Below are positions 48,599 to 59,539 of a stretch of DNA of 64,000 nucleotides, piece after piece. The DNA lies in NCBI GenBank assembly GCA_947478725.1, contig CANJWZ010000001.1, positions 220,630 through 284,629 of the forward strand, written 5' to 3'. Position 1 is the stretch's first letter, and each line of letters begins with the position of its first letter. The translations under genes were made by a program, and so were the position numbers. Origin of the DNA: Comamonadaceae bacterium. Its GTDB lineage: Bacteria; Pseudomonadota; Gammaproteobacteria; Burkholderiales; Burkholderiaceae_C. The notes under the pieces were generated by a model. The model was not told the DNA's origin. It was given only the letters and a program-made list of their open reading frames with translations, and ran no database searches.

Positions 48599-50899
48599 TC
48601 AGGCGGCTGCGAGCAAGCCACGATAAATGGCCAAGTGTGTCTCCACCACCATTTCAATGGAGAACTCCCGCTCCGCCAGATTCCTTCCGGCGCGGCCCAT
48701 CTGCTCGCGAAGCGGGGCATCCCGCAGCAAGCGCTCCATCGCGTCGGCGAGAGCAAGCGCATCGCGTGGCGGAACCAGGATGCCCGTTACACCTGCCTCT
48801 ATTGCATCACGGCAACCGGGCACGTCGGAAGTCACAATCGCCCGCCCGCAAGCGGCAGCTTCCAGCAGCACTTTAGGTAGCCCTTCCCGATAGGAAGGCA
48901 AAACCACGATGTGCGATTGTGCAAAAATCTGCGCAATGTCTTCACGATGACCCAGCAATTCGATCGCGCCTGAGGCGCGCCACTGCCTGAGTTCCGTCTC
49001 GTCAACGCTGGTCGGGTTACCTGGGTCGGGATCCCCCACAAGCCAGAAACGCGCCTGCAGGCCGCGCTGCTTCAACAGCATCGCAGCCTCTACAAATTCG
49101 TTGACTCCCTTGTCCCGCAACAGCCGCGCAGCCATCACAACGACGGGAGTCCCCGGCAGGAATGGCTCGGCGACGAATTTTGACAAATCGACACCCGAAC
49201 CCCGGATCATCACCACTTTGCTAGCCTCTAGGTTAGTGGCTTTCATGATGGTTTTACAGTCATCGGGGTTTTGAAAAATAACCTTGAGATTGCGCTTGCC
49301 AAAGGCCAGCCGGTAGACCCGCACAGCGAGCATGCGGACAAGCGCAACCTTGACGCCCGTATTCATGAATACAAAACCCAGCCCCGATATGGCCGCAACG
49401 ACGCCAGGCACTCCCGCAGCCCGTGCGGCGATGCCTCCATAAAGTACTGGCTTGATCGTCACAAGGTGGACGACATCTGGCTTCACACGCCTGAACAGGA
49501 GAAAAAGCGCAAACAGGGTCCTGAACTCAGCGAGGAGGTTCATACCGCTTCGCGACAGCGGAATGCAATGGTGTCTCAGTCCGCGCGAAACAATCTGGTC
49601 AACACCGGAACCCGGCGAGGTTGAAATATGTACCTCATAGCCTTCGTTCTTTGCCGCAAGCGCCAGCGGCAAGCGGTGTGAGAGCAGGCTGGCCGCACTG
49701 TTGACCACGATCAAAAGCTTCTTTGTTGGTGAAAGAGTTGCGCGATAAAAAACAGCGAAAGATTTTTTTACTTGTTCGGCGGAGAACCTGGCGATCGCCC
49801 TATCCCGTGCAGCTCTGGCCATCTGCAAACGCATGCGTTCATCAGAACCCAGCAGCAGCATCGCATCAGCGATCTCTGACTCCGCTCCTGGCAAATGCAG
49901 GATTCCTGTCAAATCCTCTTCCACGGCATCGGTGATGCCGTAGATGCGGGAGGCGATGGCCGGCAGCCCGGCAGCTGCAGCCTCGATCAGCACCATACCA
50001 AAACCTTCGCGATAGCTGGGCAGGCAGATGACATCCGCAGCAGCCATATAACTTTCAGGCTGGTCGGTAAAACCCGCACGGTGCACCCGGCCAGGAAACT
50101 GCCGGGCAAGCGCCGCGAGATCGGTATCAAGGCCCTCTTCATCAGGACCAACAGCCAGCAAATGGTGTTCCATGTTGCGCGCCGCCACCACTTCAAAGGC
50201 ACGGATCAGATCCAGCACGCCCTTGTCCCGGTTCAGCCGGCCGAGGAACAGGAAGACGACACTGGTTGCAGGAATGCCATGCAGCGCGCGAAGTCGCCCA
50301 CGCTCGCCTGCGTCAGGCCTGAACCGGTTTTCATTGACGCCAGTGATGGACCCGTTGGCCACCACATCCATACGGCCCGCGCGAACAATACCGCTCTCGA
50401 CAAGGAAATCACGCTGCGAAGGACTCACGGCGAGCAACTTCGTAGCGCAAGCCACAATCATCCGATCGGTGAACTTGAGCAGCTGACGCATGAAGCCGCG
50501 GTCATTGGCCCACACTTCACCGTTGAAGATATTCAGGCGAATCGGTACGCCAGCAAATCGCGCGGCCAGCATGCCCACCAGTCCCGACTTCGGCAAAAGA
50601 GAAATGACCGCATCAAACTTTTCGGCACGAAAAAAAAGCCAGAGTCTGAGCAGCGCGATCAGGTCCTTTTTGAGGGCGATCTTGCGCTCTATGGGCATGT
50701 GTATGAAACGCACGTGATCGTCGAGCAAGCCGCTCAATTCGTGCGCCGTCCCGTTGGCCACCAGCGTCACGTCGTAGTCGGCTTTCAACAGGTCAACGTG
50801 CGAACGCATGAACACATTGAAAGCAAATGGCACAGTTGCCACCATACATATCCGGCGACGCACGCCTGGCGTGACGCTGGCCGAAGCATCATGCGTCAC
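48599..50899 (-). CDS. Tandem fusion of two GT4 family glycosyltransferases
   Basis: At 766 residues this protein is about twice the usual length. Residues ~1–390 form one complete GT-B glycosyltransferase ([20 protein letters not shown] start, [20 protein letters not shown], and the EX7E motif in [18 protein letters not shown]). Residues ~391–766 form another ([40 protein letters not shown], and [18 protein letters not shown]). It may add two successive sugars of one repeat unit. The GTG start overlaps the dehydrogenase stop (GTGA). It ends the polysaccharide operon. Confidence 0.88.
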   Translation of the reverse strand: MTHDASASVTPGVRRRICMVATVPFAFNVFMRSHVDLLKADYDVTLVANGTAHELSGLLDDHVRFIHMPIERKIALKKDLIALLRLWLFFRAEKFDAVISLLPKSGLVGMLAARFAGVPIRLNIFNGEVWANDRGFMRQLLKFTDRMIVACATKLLAVSPSQRDFLVESGIVRAGRMDVVANGSITGVNENRFRPDAGERGRLRALHGIPATSVVFLFLGRLNRDKGVLDLIRAFEVVAARNMEHHLLAVGPDEEGLDTDLAALARQFPGRVHRAGFTDQPESYMAAADVICLPSYREGFGMVLIEAAAAGLPAIASRIYGITDAVEEDLTGILHLPGAESEIADAMLLLGSDERMRLQMARAARDRAIARFSAEQVKKSFAVFYRATLSPTKKLLIVVNSAASLLSHRLPLALAAKNEGYEVHISTSPGSGVDQIVSRGLRHHCIPLSRSGMNLLAEFRTLFALFLLFRRVKPDVVHLVTIKPVLYGGIAARAAGVPGVVAAISGLGFVFMNTGVKVALVRMLAVRVYRLAFGKRNLKVIFQNPDDCKTIMKATNLEASKVVMIRGSGVDLSKFVAEPFLPGTPVVVMAARLLRDKGVNEFVEAAMLLKQRGLQARFWLVGDPDPGNPTSVDETELRQWRASGAIELLGHREDIAQIFAQSHIVVLPSYREGLPKVLLEAAACGRAIVTSDVPGCRDAIEAGVTGILVPPRDALALADAMERLLRDAPLREQMGRAGRNLAEREFSIEMVVETHLAIYRGLLAAA

Positions 50900-52164
50900 A
50901 GGCGAAGGTCCGTCTCTGCTGCAGGAAACACATATTTGAGATCATAGAGAATGTGTTCGGCCTTGCCGAGGGCATGGATTCCCGCGGCGCCCATGCTGGC
51001 GAATTGGTGATGCGCCACGCCCAAGATGATGCTGTCGTACACGCCCTGCTCCAGTTCCGCGATGGGCCTGATGCCGTATTCCTCGTCAGCCTCTTCAGCA
51101 GATACCCACGGGTCGTAAACATCCACCTCGCAGTTGTACTCACGCAGTTCATTGACCACATCCACCAGCCTAGTGTTGCGCAGGTCGGGGCAGTTCTCCT
51201 TGAAGGCCAGCCCCATCACCAGCACACGTGCACCATTGATCTGTATGCATTTCCTGGTCATGGCCTTCACCAGTTGGGCGACAACGTAACTGCCCATGGC
51301 GTCATTGATGCGGCGACCGGCGAGGATGATTTCCGGGTGGTAACCAATCGCCTGCGCCTTGTGCGTCAAGTAGTAAGGATCAACGCCAATGCAATGACCG
51401 CCGACAAGCCCCGGACGGAAAGGAAGGAAGTTCCACTTGGTGCCCGCAGCTTTCAGCACAGCCTCGGTATCAATGTTCATCCTGTTGAAAATCATCGCAA
51501 GCTCGTTGATCAGTGCGATATTGAGGTCGCGCTGCGTGTTCTCGATAACCTTCGCGGCCTCCGCGACGCGGATGCTGGGGGCCAAGTGTGTGCCAGCCAC
51601 AATAATTTCGCGATAGAGACCGTCAACGGTGGCTGCAACTACAGGGGTCGATCCGGAAGTGACTTTCACGATGGTGGTCACGCGATGTGACTTGTCTCCG
51701 GGATTGATACGCTCCGGGCTGTAACCTGCATAAAAATCACGATTGAATTTCAGGCCGGAATATTTTTCGAGTACGGGCACGCAATCTTCCTCCGTGGCGC
51801 CTGGATAAACCGTAGATTCATAAATGACGATGTCACCAACCTTGAGCACCTTGCCTATGGTTTCGCTGGCCTTGATCAACGGTGTCAGATCGGGGCGCTT
51901 GTATTCGTCGATAGGCGTCGGCACGGTAACGATAAAGACGTTGCAGGCACGCAGGTCTTCTGCATTGTCAGTAAACGTCAGCAACCCCGCAGCATGCAGT
52001 TCTTCAGGTTCCGTTTCAAGCGTATGGTCGTGGCCAGCCCGCAGTTCTTTGATGCGCCTGGCGTTGATGTCGAAACCGGTGACGGGACGCTTTTTACCAA
52101 ACTCAACAGCGAGTGGCAGGCCGACGTATCCGAGGCCGATGATGGCAAGTTTGATGTTAGACAT
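50896..52164 (-). CDS. tviB: UDP-N-acetylhexosamine 6-dehydrogenase (TviB/WbpO type)
   Basis: This 422-residue NAD-dependent enzyme oxidises UDP-GlcNAc/UDP-GalNAc to the uronic acid. Signatures: [20 protein letters not shown] (NAD site), [33 protein letters not shown] and the catalytic Cys in [20 protein letters not shown]. The [10 protein letters not shown] form is that of the Vi-antigen/WbpO group. The stop of wbpP is one base before its start. The pair makes UDP-GalNAcA. Confidence 0.92.
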   Translation of the reverse strand: MSNIKLAIIGLGYVGLPLAVEFGKKRPVTGFDINARRIKELRAGHDHTLETEPEELHAAGLLTFTDNAEDLRACNVFIVTVPTPIDEYKRPDLTPLIKASETIGKVLKVGDIVIYESTVYPGATEEDCVPVLEKYSGLKFNRDFYAGYSPERINPGDKSHRVTTIVKVTSGSTPVVAATVDGLYREIIVAGTHLAPSIRVAEAAKVIENTQRDLNIALINELAMIFNRMNIDTEAVLKAAGTKWNFLPFRPGLVGGHCIGVDPYYLTHKAQAIGYHPEIILAGRRINDAMGSYVVAQLVKAMTRKCIQINGARVLVMGLAFKENCPDLRNTRLVDVVNELREYNCEVDVYDPWVSAEEADEEYGIRPIAELEQGVYDSIILGVAHHQFASMGAAGIHALGKAEHILYDLKYVFPAAETDLRL

Positions 52165-52165
52165 A

Positions 52166-53209
52166 CTATTTTGTGAGGGCTGAAGTCAAATCGCGCACAT
52201 ACCAGTCCATGGCTTCGGCCATGCCCTGCCCGATCGTGTGGGTCGGCTGATAACCCAGCAGGGCGCTGGCCTTATCAATGCTGGCCAGTGAGTGCCGAAC
52301 GTCGGCAACGCGAAAGTCACGGTATTCTGGTGCCGCCACCTGCAACTGCGGCAACCGCTTTTGCAGTTCGCTTTTGATCAGTGCATGCACGTCATTCAGC
52401 GTCGTTCGGTCCCCCACAGCCACGTTATAAACCTGATTTAACGCTGCGGGGTTTTCAGCGGTTGCGGCAAGCAAGTTAGCCTGGATGATGTTCCCGACAA
52501 AGCAGAAATCGCGGCTTGTTTCCCCGTCGCCATTGATAAAAAGCGGCTCCCCCTTGAGCATCGCCGAAATCCATTTCGGAATTACCGCGGCATAAGCGCC
52601 ATCGGGGTTTTGGTGTGGGCCGAAAACATTGAAATAACGCAAGCCAATGCTTTGAAAGTCATAGGTACGGGCAAACACCTCAGCATACAACTCGTTGACG
52701 TACTTTGTCACCGCATAGGGTGACAAGGGTTTGCCAATACGGTCCTCGACCTTTGGCAGCGCCGGATGGTCTCCGTAGGTGGAACTGCTGGCCGCATATA
52801 CAAACCGCTTGACCTTGGCATCGCGCGAAGCGACGAGCATGTTGAGAAAGCCATTGATGTTCGCCTGATTGGTCGCGATCGGGTCCGCAATGGAACGCGG
52901 CACGGATCCCAGCGCCGCCTCATGCAGCACGTAATCAACGCCCTGAACGGCCTCGACGCAATCAGCCAATTCGCGGATATCACCTTCGACAAACCGAAAG
53001 TTAGCCCAACGTGCGGGACCCACTGTATGCCTGACCTGATCGAAGTTGATACGTCGACCTGTCGCGAAATTGTCGATGCCGATGACCCGTTGGTCCAGTT
53101 TGAGCAATGCCTCCAGCAGATTGCAGCCGATGAAGCCAGCAGCTCCCGTGACCAGCCAGGTACGCGCGGAGGTATGGAGCTCACTTTGCAGGATTTGGTA
53201 GGGGCTCAT
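52166..53209 (-). CDS. wbpP: UDP-N-acetylglucosamine 4-epimerase (WbpP/TviC type)
   Basis: A 347-residue extended [59 protein letters not shown], the catalytic pair in [17 protein letters not shown], and [20 protein letters not shown]. The N-terminal ~15-residue extension ([15 protein letters not shown]) is typical of WbpP/TviC. It interconverts GlcNAc and GalNAc forms of the UDP-sugar or UDP-uronate. It lies 24 bp below the asparagine synthase-like gene. Confidence 0.92.
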   Translation of the reverse strand: MSPYQILQSELHTSARTWLVTGAAGFIGCNLLEALLKLDQRVIGIDNFATGRRINFDQVRHTVGPARWANFRFVEGDIRELADCVEAVQGVDYVLHEAALGSVPRSIADPIATNQANINGFLNMLVASRDAKVKRFVYAASSSTYGDHPALPKVEDRIGKPLSPYAVTKYVNELYAEVFARTYDFQSIGLRYFNVFGPHQNPDGAYAAVIPKWISAMLKGEPLFINGDGETSRDFCFVGNIIQANLLAATAENPAALNQVYNVAVGDRTTLNDVHALIKSELQKRLPQLQVAAPEYRDFRVADVRHSLASIDKASALLGYQPTHTIGQGMAEAMDWYVRDLTSALTK

Positions 53210-53233
53210 CAGCTTTCCAGAGAAACTTCTCGT

Positions 53234-55219
53234 TCATACATTTAAATCTTGCGCTCCATTGTGCTGGGATTCAAGCCAGGCCTGAAACATCAGCACGTCC
53301 CAAAGCTGGTGCTGCCAATTGCGCTGGCCTGAAAGGTGCTGATGCCACTTCAGTCGAATCGGAGCCGGATGGAAGTAACCCTCGCGTTTGAGGCGTGACT
53401 CGTCGAGCAGTGCTTCGGCCCATGGCCGCAGTGGCCCGCGTAGCCAACTGTCGAGAGGCACACCGAAACCCATTTTCGGCCGCTCGATCAAAGCTTGCGG
53501 TACATGGCGATATAAAACCTGCCTCAGAGCCCATTTAGTCTGACCGTCACGCAATTTAAAGTCGAGCGGCAACCGCCATGCGAATTCTACGACCCGGTGA
53601 TCAAGAAACGGTACCCGCGACTCCAACGACACAGCCATGGACGCTCTATCTACCTTGGCGAGAATGTCGTCGGGAAGGTAAGTGAGCAGGTCCAGCGCCA
53701 TCATGCGCTCCACATTGCCAAGACCAGCCAGTGAGGGCATGTTGCCGGTCAGCAGGGTAGGCGGCTCCAGGCCGCCAACGACCACGGAAGCGGGATCATC
53801 CCAGTGCGAGACGAGTCGGAGATACAGCTCGTCCGCGGAGGTACTGGCCAGCACACCTGCACCTTTGTGAATTTTCTCGCCTGCATTTGAAAACTTCAGC
53901 GCTGCCGGCAAAAGACCGTCCACAGCCCCCGCGATATGTGTCCAGTTTGTCGGCGACACCTGCGTCAATGCCGCCGCGCCCAGCTTCCGCAGGGAATGCG
54001 GCACACGACTAATCTTTCCCCAAAGCTGGTCTGTGACCTGATAGCGGTTGTAGCCGCCAAACAACTCATCTCCTGCGTCTCCCGACAGCGACACCGTGAC
54101 CTGCTGTCTGGCCAGTTGCGAAACAAGATAAGTCGGGATTTGGGAAGAGTCCGAAAACGGCTCGTCATAAAGTGAAGGCAACAAGGGAATCACCGCCATG
54201 GCCTGCTCGGCGCTCACGTAAAGTTCAGTGTGATCGGTGCCCAGATGGCGTGCCACGGCCTTGGCGTGTTCGGCCTCGTTGTAGCCAGCTTCCTGAAAAC
54301 CTATCGTGAAGGTCTTGACGGGTCGCGTTGATTGGGCCTGCATCAGGGCAACCACAGTGGAAGAGTCAACCCCGCCGGACAAGAACGCGCCAAGAGGAAC
54401 GTCCGCCATCATTTGCTTGCCGATAACGTCCTTTAGCAGGATTTCAAGCTCGTCAACGGCCTGGTGTGCACTTCCGCCGAATCGGTTTGCAACCCCAGCC
54501 ATGGCAACCCGGGCACCCGACCAGTAAGTTTTCAGATTGACTTCAGGTTGTTCAAGCGAGATGCTCAAAAGGGTACCGGGCAGCAGCTTGAAAATGTTTT
54601 TGTAAATCGAATACGGCGCAGAAATTGCGTTGTGGCGCAACAGCAGGCTTAGCGCGCCACGATCAACTTCTCCTGAAAAGGCAGGATGCACACGCAGCGC
54701 CTTCAACTCTGAGCCGAAGAGAAATACGCGTTGTGCGCCCTGCCCCTGCCAACCGTAATAAAGTGGTTTCTCGCCAAGCCTGTCCCTGGCCAGCAGCAGC
54801 GTATTTGTTTGGCGGTCCCAGCAAGCCAGCGCAAACATGCCGTTGGCGCGCTGAAGCGTGGGCTCTATTCCCCACGCGTCAAATCCGGCCAGCAGTGTTT
54901 CAGTGTCTGAGTGCCCCCTCCAGCGCAGATTCAAACCCTCATGTTTGAGCTCTTCCCGGATATCCAGATGGTTATAAATTTCGCCATTGAAAACCAAGAC
55001 GAAGCGCTCGCCCGGGGATGCCATCGGTTGATGCCCTGCGGCACTTAAATCTACAATCGCGAGACGCCGATGACTAAAACCAATACGCTGGTCAACGTCC
55101 TGCCAGACACCAAAGTCATCCGGGCCGCGATGCGCAATGGCTTGGCCCATGCGCCGCAACAAAGGTGCATAACCGGCAGCCTCCGTGCCACCACCAAGAA
55201 ACCCTGTCAGGCCGCACAT
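53234..55219 (-). CDS. Glutamine-dependent asparagine synthase-like amidotransferase (WbpS-like)
   Basis: The 661-residue protein has a class II glutaminase domain (Cys2 nucleophile in MCGLTGFLGGG, AIAHRGPDDFG, FNGEIYNHLDIREEL) and an ATP-pyrophosphatase domain with GAFLSGGVDSSTVVALMQAQ, LSGDAGDELFGGYNRY and LDLLTYLPDDILAKVDRASM. In surface-polysaccharide loci such proteins amidate uronic acids (for example WbpS in P. aeruginosa O6). Next to UDP-GalNAcA genes, amidation of GalNAcA is the favoured role; asparagine synthesis is the alternative. Confidence 0.88.
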   Translation of the reverse strand: MCGLTGFLGGGTEAAGYAPLLRRMGQAIAHRGPDDFGVWQDVDQRIGFSHRRLAIVDLSAAGHQPMASPGERFVLVFNGEIYNHLDIREELKHEGLNLRWRGHSDTETLLAGFDAWGIEPTLQRANGMFALACWDRQTNTLLLARDRLGEKPLYYGWQGQGAQRVFLFGSELKALRVHPAFSGEVDRGALSLLLRHNAISAPYSIYKNIFKLLPGTLLSISLEQPEVNLKTYWSGARVAMAGVANRFGGSAHQAVDELEILLKDVIGKQMMADVPLGAFLSGGVDSSTVVALMQAQSTRPVKTFTIGFQEAGYNEAEHAKAVARHLGTDHTELYVSAEQAMAVIPLLPSLYDEPFSDSSQIPTYLVSQLARQQVTVSLSGDAGDELFGGYNRYQVTDQLWGKISRVPHSLRKLGAAALTQVSPTNWTHIAGAVDGLLPAALKFSNAGEKIHKGAGVLASTSADELYLRLVSHWDDPASVVVGGLEPPTLLTGNMPSLAGLGNVERMMALDLLTYLPDDILAKVDRASMAVSLESRVPFLDHRVVEFAWRLPLDFKLRDGQTKWALRQVLYRHVPQALIERPKMGFGVPLDSWLRGPLRPWAEALLDESRLKREGYFHPAPIRLKWHQHLSGQRNWQHQLWDVLMFQAWLESQHNGAQDLNV

Positions 55220-55258
55220 GTCATTTCACCGACACAAAAAGGGCAACGCAAAGACGTG

Positions 55259-56356
55259 TCACGACTTGTACTCGGACGGAACGTCCACAGCAAAACCAAG
55301 AGATGCGAACACGGCGTCCCAGCGCGCCAGCAGGCTCGCTTCTGAAAATGCACGTTCTGTATAGGCCTTGCCCAGAGTGCCCGCTTCCATGCGGGCAGTT
55401 TCGTCCACGACAAGACGCTCTATCGCGCTTACCCAGCCAGCCTCAGTGCTGAAAGTGAGTTCCATGCCCGCAGCCTTCATGGCCCGCACATAAGCCGGAG
55501 AAGCCGAAGTAACGACGGGCATGGCCATGCGCCAGAACAGCAGCAACTTGTTTTCGGGTTTGCCCGCGGCAAAAGGATCTGTGAGTGCAAGAGGTATGAC
55601 GGCAAGGTCGCAGGAGCAAATAATGTCAGCGCAATCTGATTCCTTCCACTCATGGAAATGTACATCCGGCAGAATCTTTTTTACCATTTCAACTGTGCTT
55701 GCCCGGCCAAACTGCCCCATGTAACGGAAATACCCGGGGTCGGTGACGATGTGCACCTCAATCGGGAAACGGTCCTGAAGCTTTTCCAGCACAGGCCGAA
55801 TCAGGGCCAGCGAGCCAAGGGTCTGCGGAAGACCCTCCCACACCAGCCTGAACGGCTGGTGTGCGCTGTAGTCGGTTTTCACAGTGCGCGATACGCCCAT
55901 ATGGGCGTCGAGAATGACATGAACGTTGCTGCAGAAAGCCTTGATGTCCAAGCCTTGCTCCTCGGTAGAGCAAATCACCGCGTCGGCCCTCGAACACATG
56001 TCACCGATGGCCTTCCAGTGGTCCAGCTGCAAATAACGGCTCTGGCGCGCAAGAAACTTGAACAGCCCGCGCAAGCGACCTTTGGGGTCGGTACGGGGAA
56101 TGGCCAGGTAGGAATCGATCAAGTCATACACCAGCTTTGCCTTGGGATACCTGGCCCATGCGCTGATGTCTGCGCGTGCGGAAAGGATGACGAGGTCATA
56201 GTCTTGCTCCGGACTGGCAATTTCAAAACGTATACCCCGCTTACCTGCATAGTAGGCAAACCGGCGCCTATCGCCGGGTTTATCGAGGGCGGCGCTGTAA
56301 GGCACATAGCCGACACGCACCTCGCGAAGGTCCCGCAGGGGCGGTGCTGTCGTCAT
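55259..56356 (-). CDS. Putative GT-B glycosyltransferase
   Basis: The 365-residue protein has a GT-B-like layout: VRVGYVPYSAALDKPGDRRR, then RADISAWARYPKAKLVYDLI, VICSTEEQGLDIKAFCSNVH, a PFRLVWEGLPQTLGSLALIR linker and a C-terminal DPFAAGKPENKLLLFWRMAM. The usual EX7E motif is not clear, so donor sugar and mechanism are uncertain. ATG 56356 overlaps the upstream stop (ATGA), supporting operon membership. Confidence 0.65.
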   Translation of the reverse strand: MTTAPPLRDLREVRVGYVPYSAALDKPGDRRRFAYYAGKRGIRFEIASPEQDYDLVILSARADISAWARYPKAKLVYDLIDSYLAIPRTDPKGRLRGLFKFLARQSRYLQLDHWKAIGDMCSRADAVICSTEEQGLDIKAFCSNVHVILDAHMGVSRTVKTDYSAHQPFRLVWEGLPQTLGSLALIRPVLEKLQDRFPIEVHIVTDPGYFRYMGQFGRASTVEMVKKILPDVHFHEWKESDCADIICSCDLAVIPLALTDPFAAGKPENKLLLFWRMAMPVVTSASPAYVRAMKAAGMELTFSTEAGWVSAIERLVVDETARMEAGTLGKAYTERAFSEASLLARWDAVFASLGFAVDVPSEYKS

Positions 56357-57510
56357 TTGGCGCGTGAGGGGGTCCGCTGGGCGAGCCACTCGTCGAACTG
56401 GCGAATGTCCATCACGCCTTCAAGCGGCCTCAGTGAGTGCCACTGTGCTTCAGCACCACTCTTATTGGAGCCCTGGAACGCCACCCTCAGCAGCCGCGCC
56501 CAACTGGCCCTGTCAAATACGGTTGCGGCAAGACCGAGCCAATCCCCAACACCAAGCAAGCCAAGATTGCGCAATAGATCGGCAATGGAAATCGCGCCGA
56601 GCTTGCGCTGCATGAACCAGGCGTAGAACTGGCGCCTTACATAGCCGGCTCGGTCAATTGACACAGCTTCCAGCAGTTGCGGATAGTTCTGCTTCAAGGC
56701 GTCCAGCCAAACATGCATCCCGTTGAGCAATTCGTTACCCGGCAGCCGCCCCTTAAAGTCTGCGTCAATACCCAGATAGCTCAGGCCGCTGTTCTGCTTG
56801 TTGCTGTAGACATAATGGCCGAAAGATTTTGGCGAAACGCCAACCACCAAGAGTTTTTCGGGTGAAAACACCCAGTTTGGCGCGGTAAGAAGCAGGGAAT
56901 TAAGTGCGTAATGATCCGGGAAAGGTTTCTGGAACACCCCGCCACCCACCTTGCTGAACGCCTTGCGCGCTACCAGCGTAGTCTGCATGTTCAGCGGTAT
57001 GCGCACCTTGAAGTCAAACATGTCATGCACGATACCGGACCGCTGCTGCGGCGTGAGCAGGCCTTCTTCGGTCATGTCTTGGCCAAACTGGAAATGCGAT
57101 TCGCTGTAAAAGCTGTGCTGGTTGTCGGCAATTGAACCGGGCGCAACGTAGGAATAAGCGTTATGCACAACGCAGTCGGGCTGGTGGTATTTATCCAGTA
57201 GTTTTTCCATGCGCAGGAAATAACCTGGCAACAGGTAGTCGTCGTCACCCATCATGAGTATGTAATCACCTGACGAGGCATGGAGTGCGTTGTTCCAGTT
57301 GTCCGTTACGGACACCGGCGATTCAAGGCGCAGGATTTTCACGCGCCGGTCACCGGAAAACCGATGAATGACTTCAGGGGTGTTGTCCGTATTGGCGTTG
57401 TCAGAAATGACAAGCTCCATATCGTCATAGCCCTGTTCAAGAATGGAGCGGATGCAGTTCTCGAGGAAGGGGCCACCATTGCGCGTAGGGAGAAGCACGG
57501 AAAATTTCAT
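56353..57510 (-). CDS. Glycosyltransferase family 2
   Basis: A 385-residue GT2 with the GT-A nucleotide-binding domain: MKFSVLLPTRNGGPFLENCI, ELVISDNANTDNTPEVI, NNALHASSGDYILMMGDDDY (DXD-type metal motif). The C-terminal half (~200–385) is helical and unassigned. It is soluble or peripheral, with no clear membrane helix. It would transfer one sugar to the lipid-linked repeat unit. Confidence 0.85.
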   Translation of the reverse strand: MKFSVLLPTRNGGPFLENCIRSILEQGYDDMELVISDNANTDNTPEVIHRFSGDRRVKILRLESPVSVTDNWNNALHASSGDYILMMGDDDYLLPGYFLRMEKLLDKYHQPDCVVHNAYSYVAPGSIADNQHSFYSESHFQFGQDMTEEGLLTPQQRSGIVHDMFDFKVRIPLNMQTTLVARKAFSKVGGGVFQKPFPDHYALNSLLLTAPNWVFSPEKLLVVGVSPKSFGHYVYSNKQNSGLSYLGIDADFKGRLPGNELLNGMHVWLDALKQNYPQLLEAVSIDRAGYVRRQFYAWFMQRKLGAISIADLLRNLGLLGVGDWLGLAATVFDRASWARLLRVAFQGSNKSGAEAQWHSLRPLEGVMDIRQFDEWLAQRTPSRAK

Positions 57511-57516
57511 GGGGAC

Positions 57517-58398
57517 TTATTTTTTTCTAAATACAACGGTGTACGCACTTCCACTGAAATTCCTGCGGTCCAGAGGTGCCATCAACAAGCTCAGGCCATA
57601 TCCAAAAACGAACATGACCCTTTGAAGGAATTTCCCCCGTGCCCGGTTCATCAGCAGACGCTGCCAACCAAAACGATTCCAGCTTCGGGCATCACTGTCG
57701 TCGCTTGTCAGGTATACCTTTTCAAGCCCGAACTCCGCGGCCTGGCGCTCCAGCCAGCGGGCAGGAATAAGCGTCAGATGCCGTGGTGCATCAAGGTGCG
57801 GCCAGCGCTTTCCCATGACGCCAAATTGCCATGCGTCGGGATTGGGCATGGCGATGACAAGAGTACCACCAGGCAAGAGATTTTCGGCAGCCTCACGCAG
57901 GAAAGCCAAAGGGTCGGGGAGGTGCTCAAGCACGTGCCAGATAGCAATGACATCATGCGCTGGCAAGCGCGTAATGGCTGCCGGGGGATTGTCGCTTTGG
58001 GTGACATTGACGCCAAGGGTGTCCCTCAGGTATTCACAGCAGCGCGTGTCCATTTCGATCACGTCGACCATCAAGCCTGCCTGCTTCGCCTGCCACGCAA
58101 ACACACCAAAAGCTGGTCCGACTTCCAGCAACCGTCCGCGCGGCGAAAAACTGAGCACCAGCTCAATCTTGTTGCGATCCTTTTCGGCTACCTGCTGCAG
58201 CCGATCAAGGCTGGGTATCTCGTAATACTCGGCCTTGTAGTAACGCCCGAGGTCGGCAGGGCTATCTTTAAGAAATACACAGCCACATTCCTCACACTTC
58301 AGGTAGGTAAAGGTGTCGTCGGAAATCCGGTGGTTTTCATCGGTAGCAGTAAACAGTACTGCAGCACTACCATTGCACAGTGGACAGTGGAGACGCAT
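57517..58398 (-). CDS. Class I SAM-dependent methyltransferase with N-terminal zinc ribbon
   Basis: The 293-residue protein begins with two CxxC knuckles (LHCPLCNGS and LKCEECGCV), then a methyltransferase fold: RGRLLEVGPAFGVFAWQAKQ (SAM loop), VIEMDTRCCEY, VIAIWHVLEHLPDPLAFLRE. This type is frequent in O-antigen loci and may methylate a sugar or chain end. The start is taken as ATG 58398; a TTG at 58440 would overlap the previous gene. Two hydrophobic stretches near the C-terminus may contact the membrane. Confidence 0.82.
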   Translation of the reverse strand: MRLHCPLCNGSAAVLFTATDENHRISDDTFTYLKCEECGCVFLKDSPADLGRYYKAEYYEIPSLDRLQQVAEKDRNKIELVLSFSPRGRLLEVGPAFGVFAWQAKQAGLMVDVIEMDTRCCEYLRDTLGVNVTQSDNPPAAITRLPAHDVIAIWHVLEHLPDPLAFLREAAENLLPGGTLVIAMPNPDAWQFGVMGKRWPHLDAPRHLTLIPARWLERQAAEFGLEKVYLTSDDSDARSWNRFGWQRLLMNRARGKFLQRVMFVFGYGLSLLMAPLDRRNFSGSAYTVVFRKK

Positions 58399-58426
58399 CA
58401 AACCAGGCAGTTCCTTGACCAGCACG

Positions 58427-59539
58427 TCAAATACCCCCAAGCGGCTTGCTGCTTGCGTGCCTTGAAAACCGCGTTTTAATTTTTATTCCCAGCCAGCGAA
58501 AATCCCAATTGATACGCCTGTGCCACAGGTAAGCTGTGGCAAGCGCGCTCTCCGTGAGGACAAACGTTTTGAACAAGATGAAGAAAAGGTAGTCTCCTGG
58601 GCTTTGGCTTGTGCGCAACAATCGCAGGCGATTCAGCAGGGCCATTTGACTTCGGCTTATCAGGCGCAAGGTGCGGACTTCAATGTCATACCAGCCTCTT
58701 TGCTCCAGCACGCGTACGAATTTCTCCGAGAAGAGCGGTGCATATTTCGCAGAGCGCATGAGCTCCAGCAAACGCGTAAAGGTGCTCCTGGACAGTTCTT
58801 CATTATCAAAAGCAGTCTCTGCATACCCAGACGCAAGAATCCGGTAGGTGGCGAGCACCTCCGGTATGAAGCACGCGCCATGCTTGGCCGCGACCACGTA
58901 GTCGACAAAATGATCCGTACGATGCGCAAGCTCCTGTAAAAATCCATCCGTGTCCCGCACAATGGCATCACGGCGATAAATAACGGTCTGGCCGGCAAAC
59001 CAGAAGCCATAAGAGGTCAGATTAGAAATGACCTTTGCAGGCGGTAGAAAGCAGGGCTCACTGGAGATGACCGGCGTTGATATCCAGCCTCTGTCTTGGC
59101 CTTCAGCTCCAATCAATTGCAGCAAGGCAGAACAAAGCCCCGCCTGCGGATGCTGATTCAGCAAGCCCATCGATTTCTCAAAAAACCCAGGGCAAATGCG
59201 GTCATCCGCAGCACCAAAATAAACATAGTCCCCGGACGCCAGATCAAGACCACGGTTGGTCGAAAAAATCACGCCCCTGTTTTTCTCGTTTCGATAAAGG
59301 CGCACGATTGCATCGCGCTGGGCGAATTTCTCAATGACTTCAACACTGTTGTCGGTTGAACAATCGTCAATGACAATGACTTCCATGGGGCGGCATGACT
59401 GGCTCAATATAGCTTCAAGCGCCTCGGGCAAATAGTGTGCGTGGTTGTAGTTTGAAATGACAACTGACAGGTTTGAGGTGGTGTGCATAGCTGGATGCCC
59501 CTCGTTCGATTTTGACGTTTTTGAATAGGGCTGTGTCAT
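58427..59539 (-). CDS. Glycosyltransferase family 2
   Basis: A 370-residue GT2: NLSVVISNYNHAHYLPEALE, MEVIVIDDCSTDNSVEVIEK, NRGLDLASGDYVYFGAADDR (acidic metal motif). The C-terminal part contains a possible amphipathic or membrane segment (PGDYLFFILFKTFVLTESAL). The ATG overlaps the epimerase stop by four bases (ATGA), which fixes the start even though MHTTSNLSVV is a second candidate. Confidence 0.85.
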   Translation of the reverse strand: MTQPYSKTSKSNEGHPAMHTTSNLSVVISNYNHAHYLPEALEAILSQSCRPMEVIVIDDCSTDNSVEVIEKFAQRDAIVRLYRNEKNRGVIFSTNRGLDLASGDYVYFGAADDRICPGFFEKSMGLLNQHPQAGLCSALLQLIGAEGQDRGWISTPVISSEPCFLPPAKVISNLTSYGFWFAGQTVIYRRDAIVRDTDGFLQELAHRTDHFVDYVVAAKHGACFIPEVLATYRILASGYAETAFDNEELSRSTFTRLLELMRSAKYAPLFSEKFVRVLEQRGWYDIEVRTLRLISRSQMALLNRLRLLRTSQSPGDYLFFILFKTFVLTESALATAYLWHRRINWDFRWLGIKIKTRFSRHASSKPLGGI

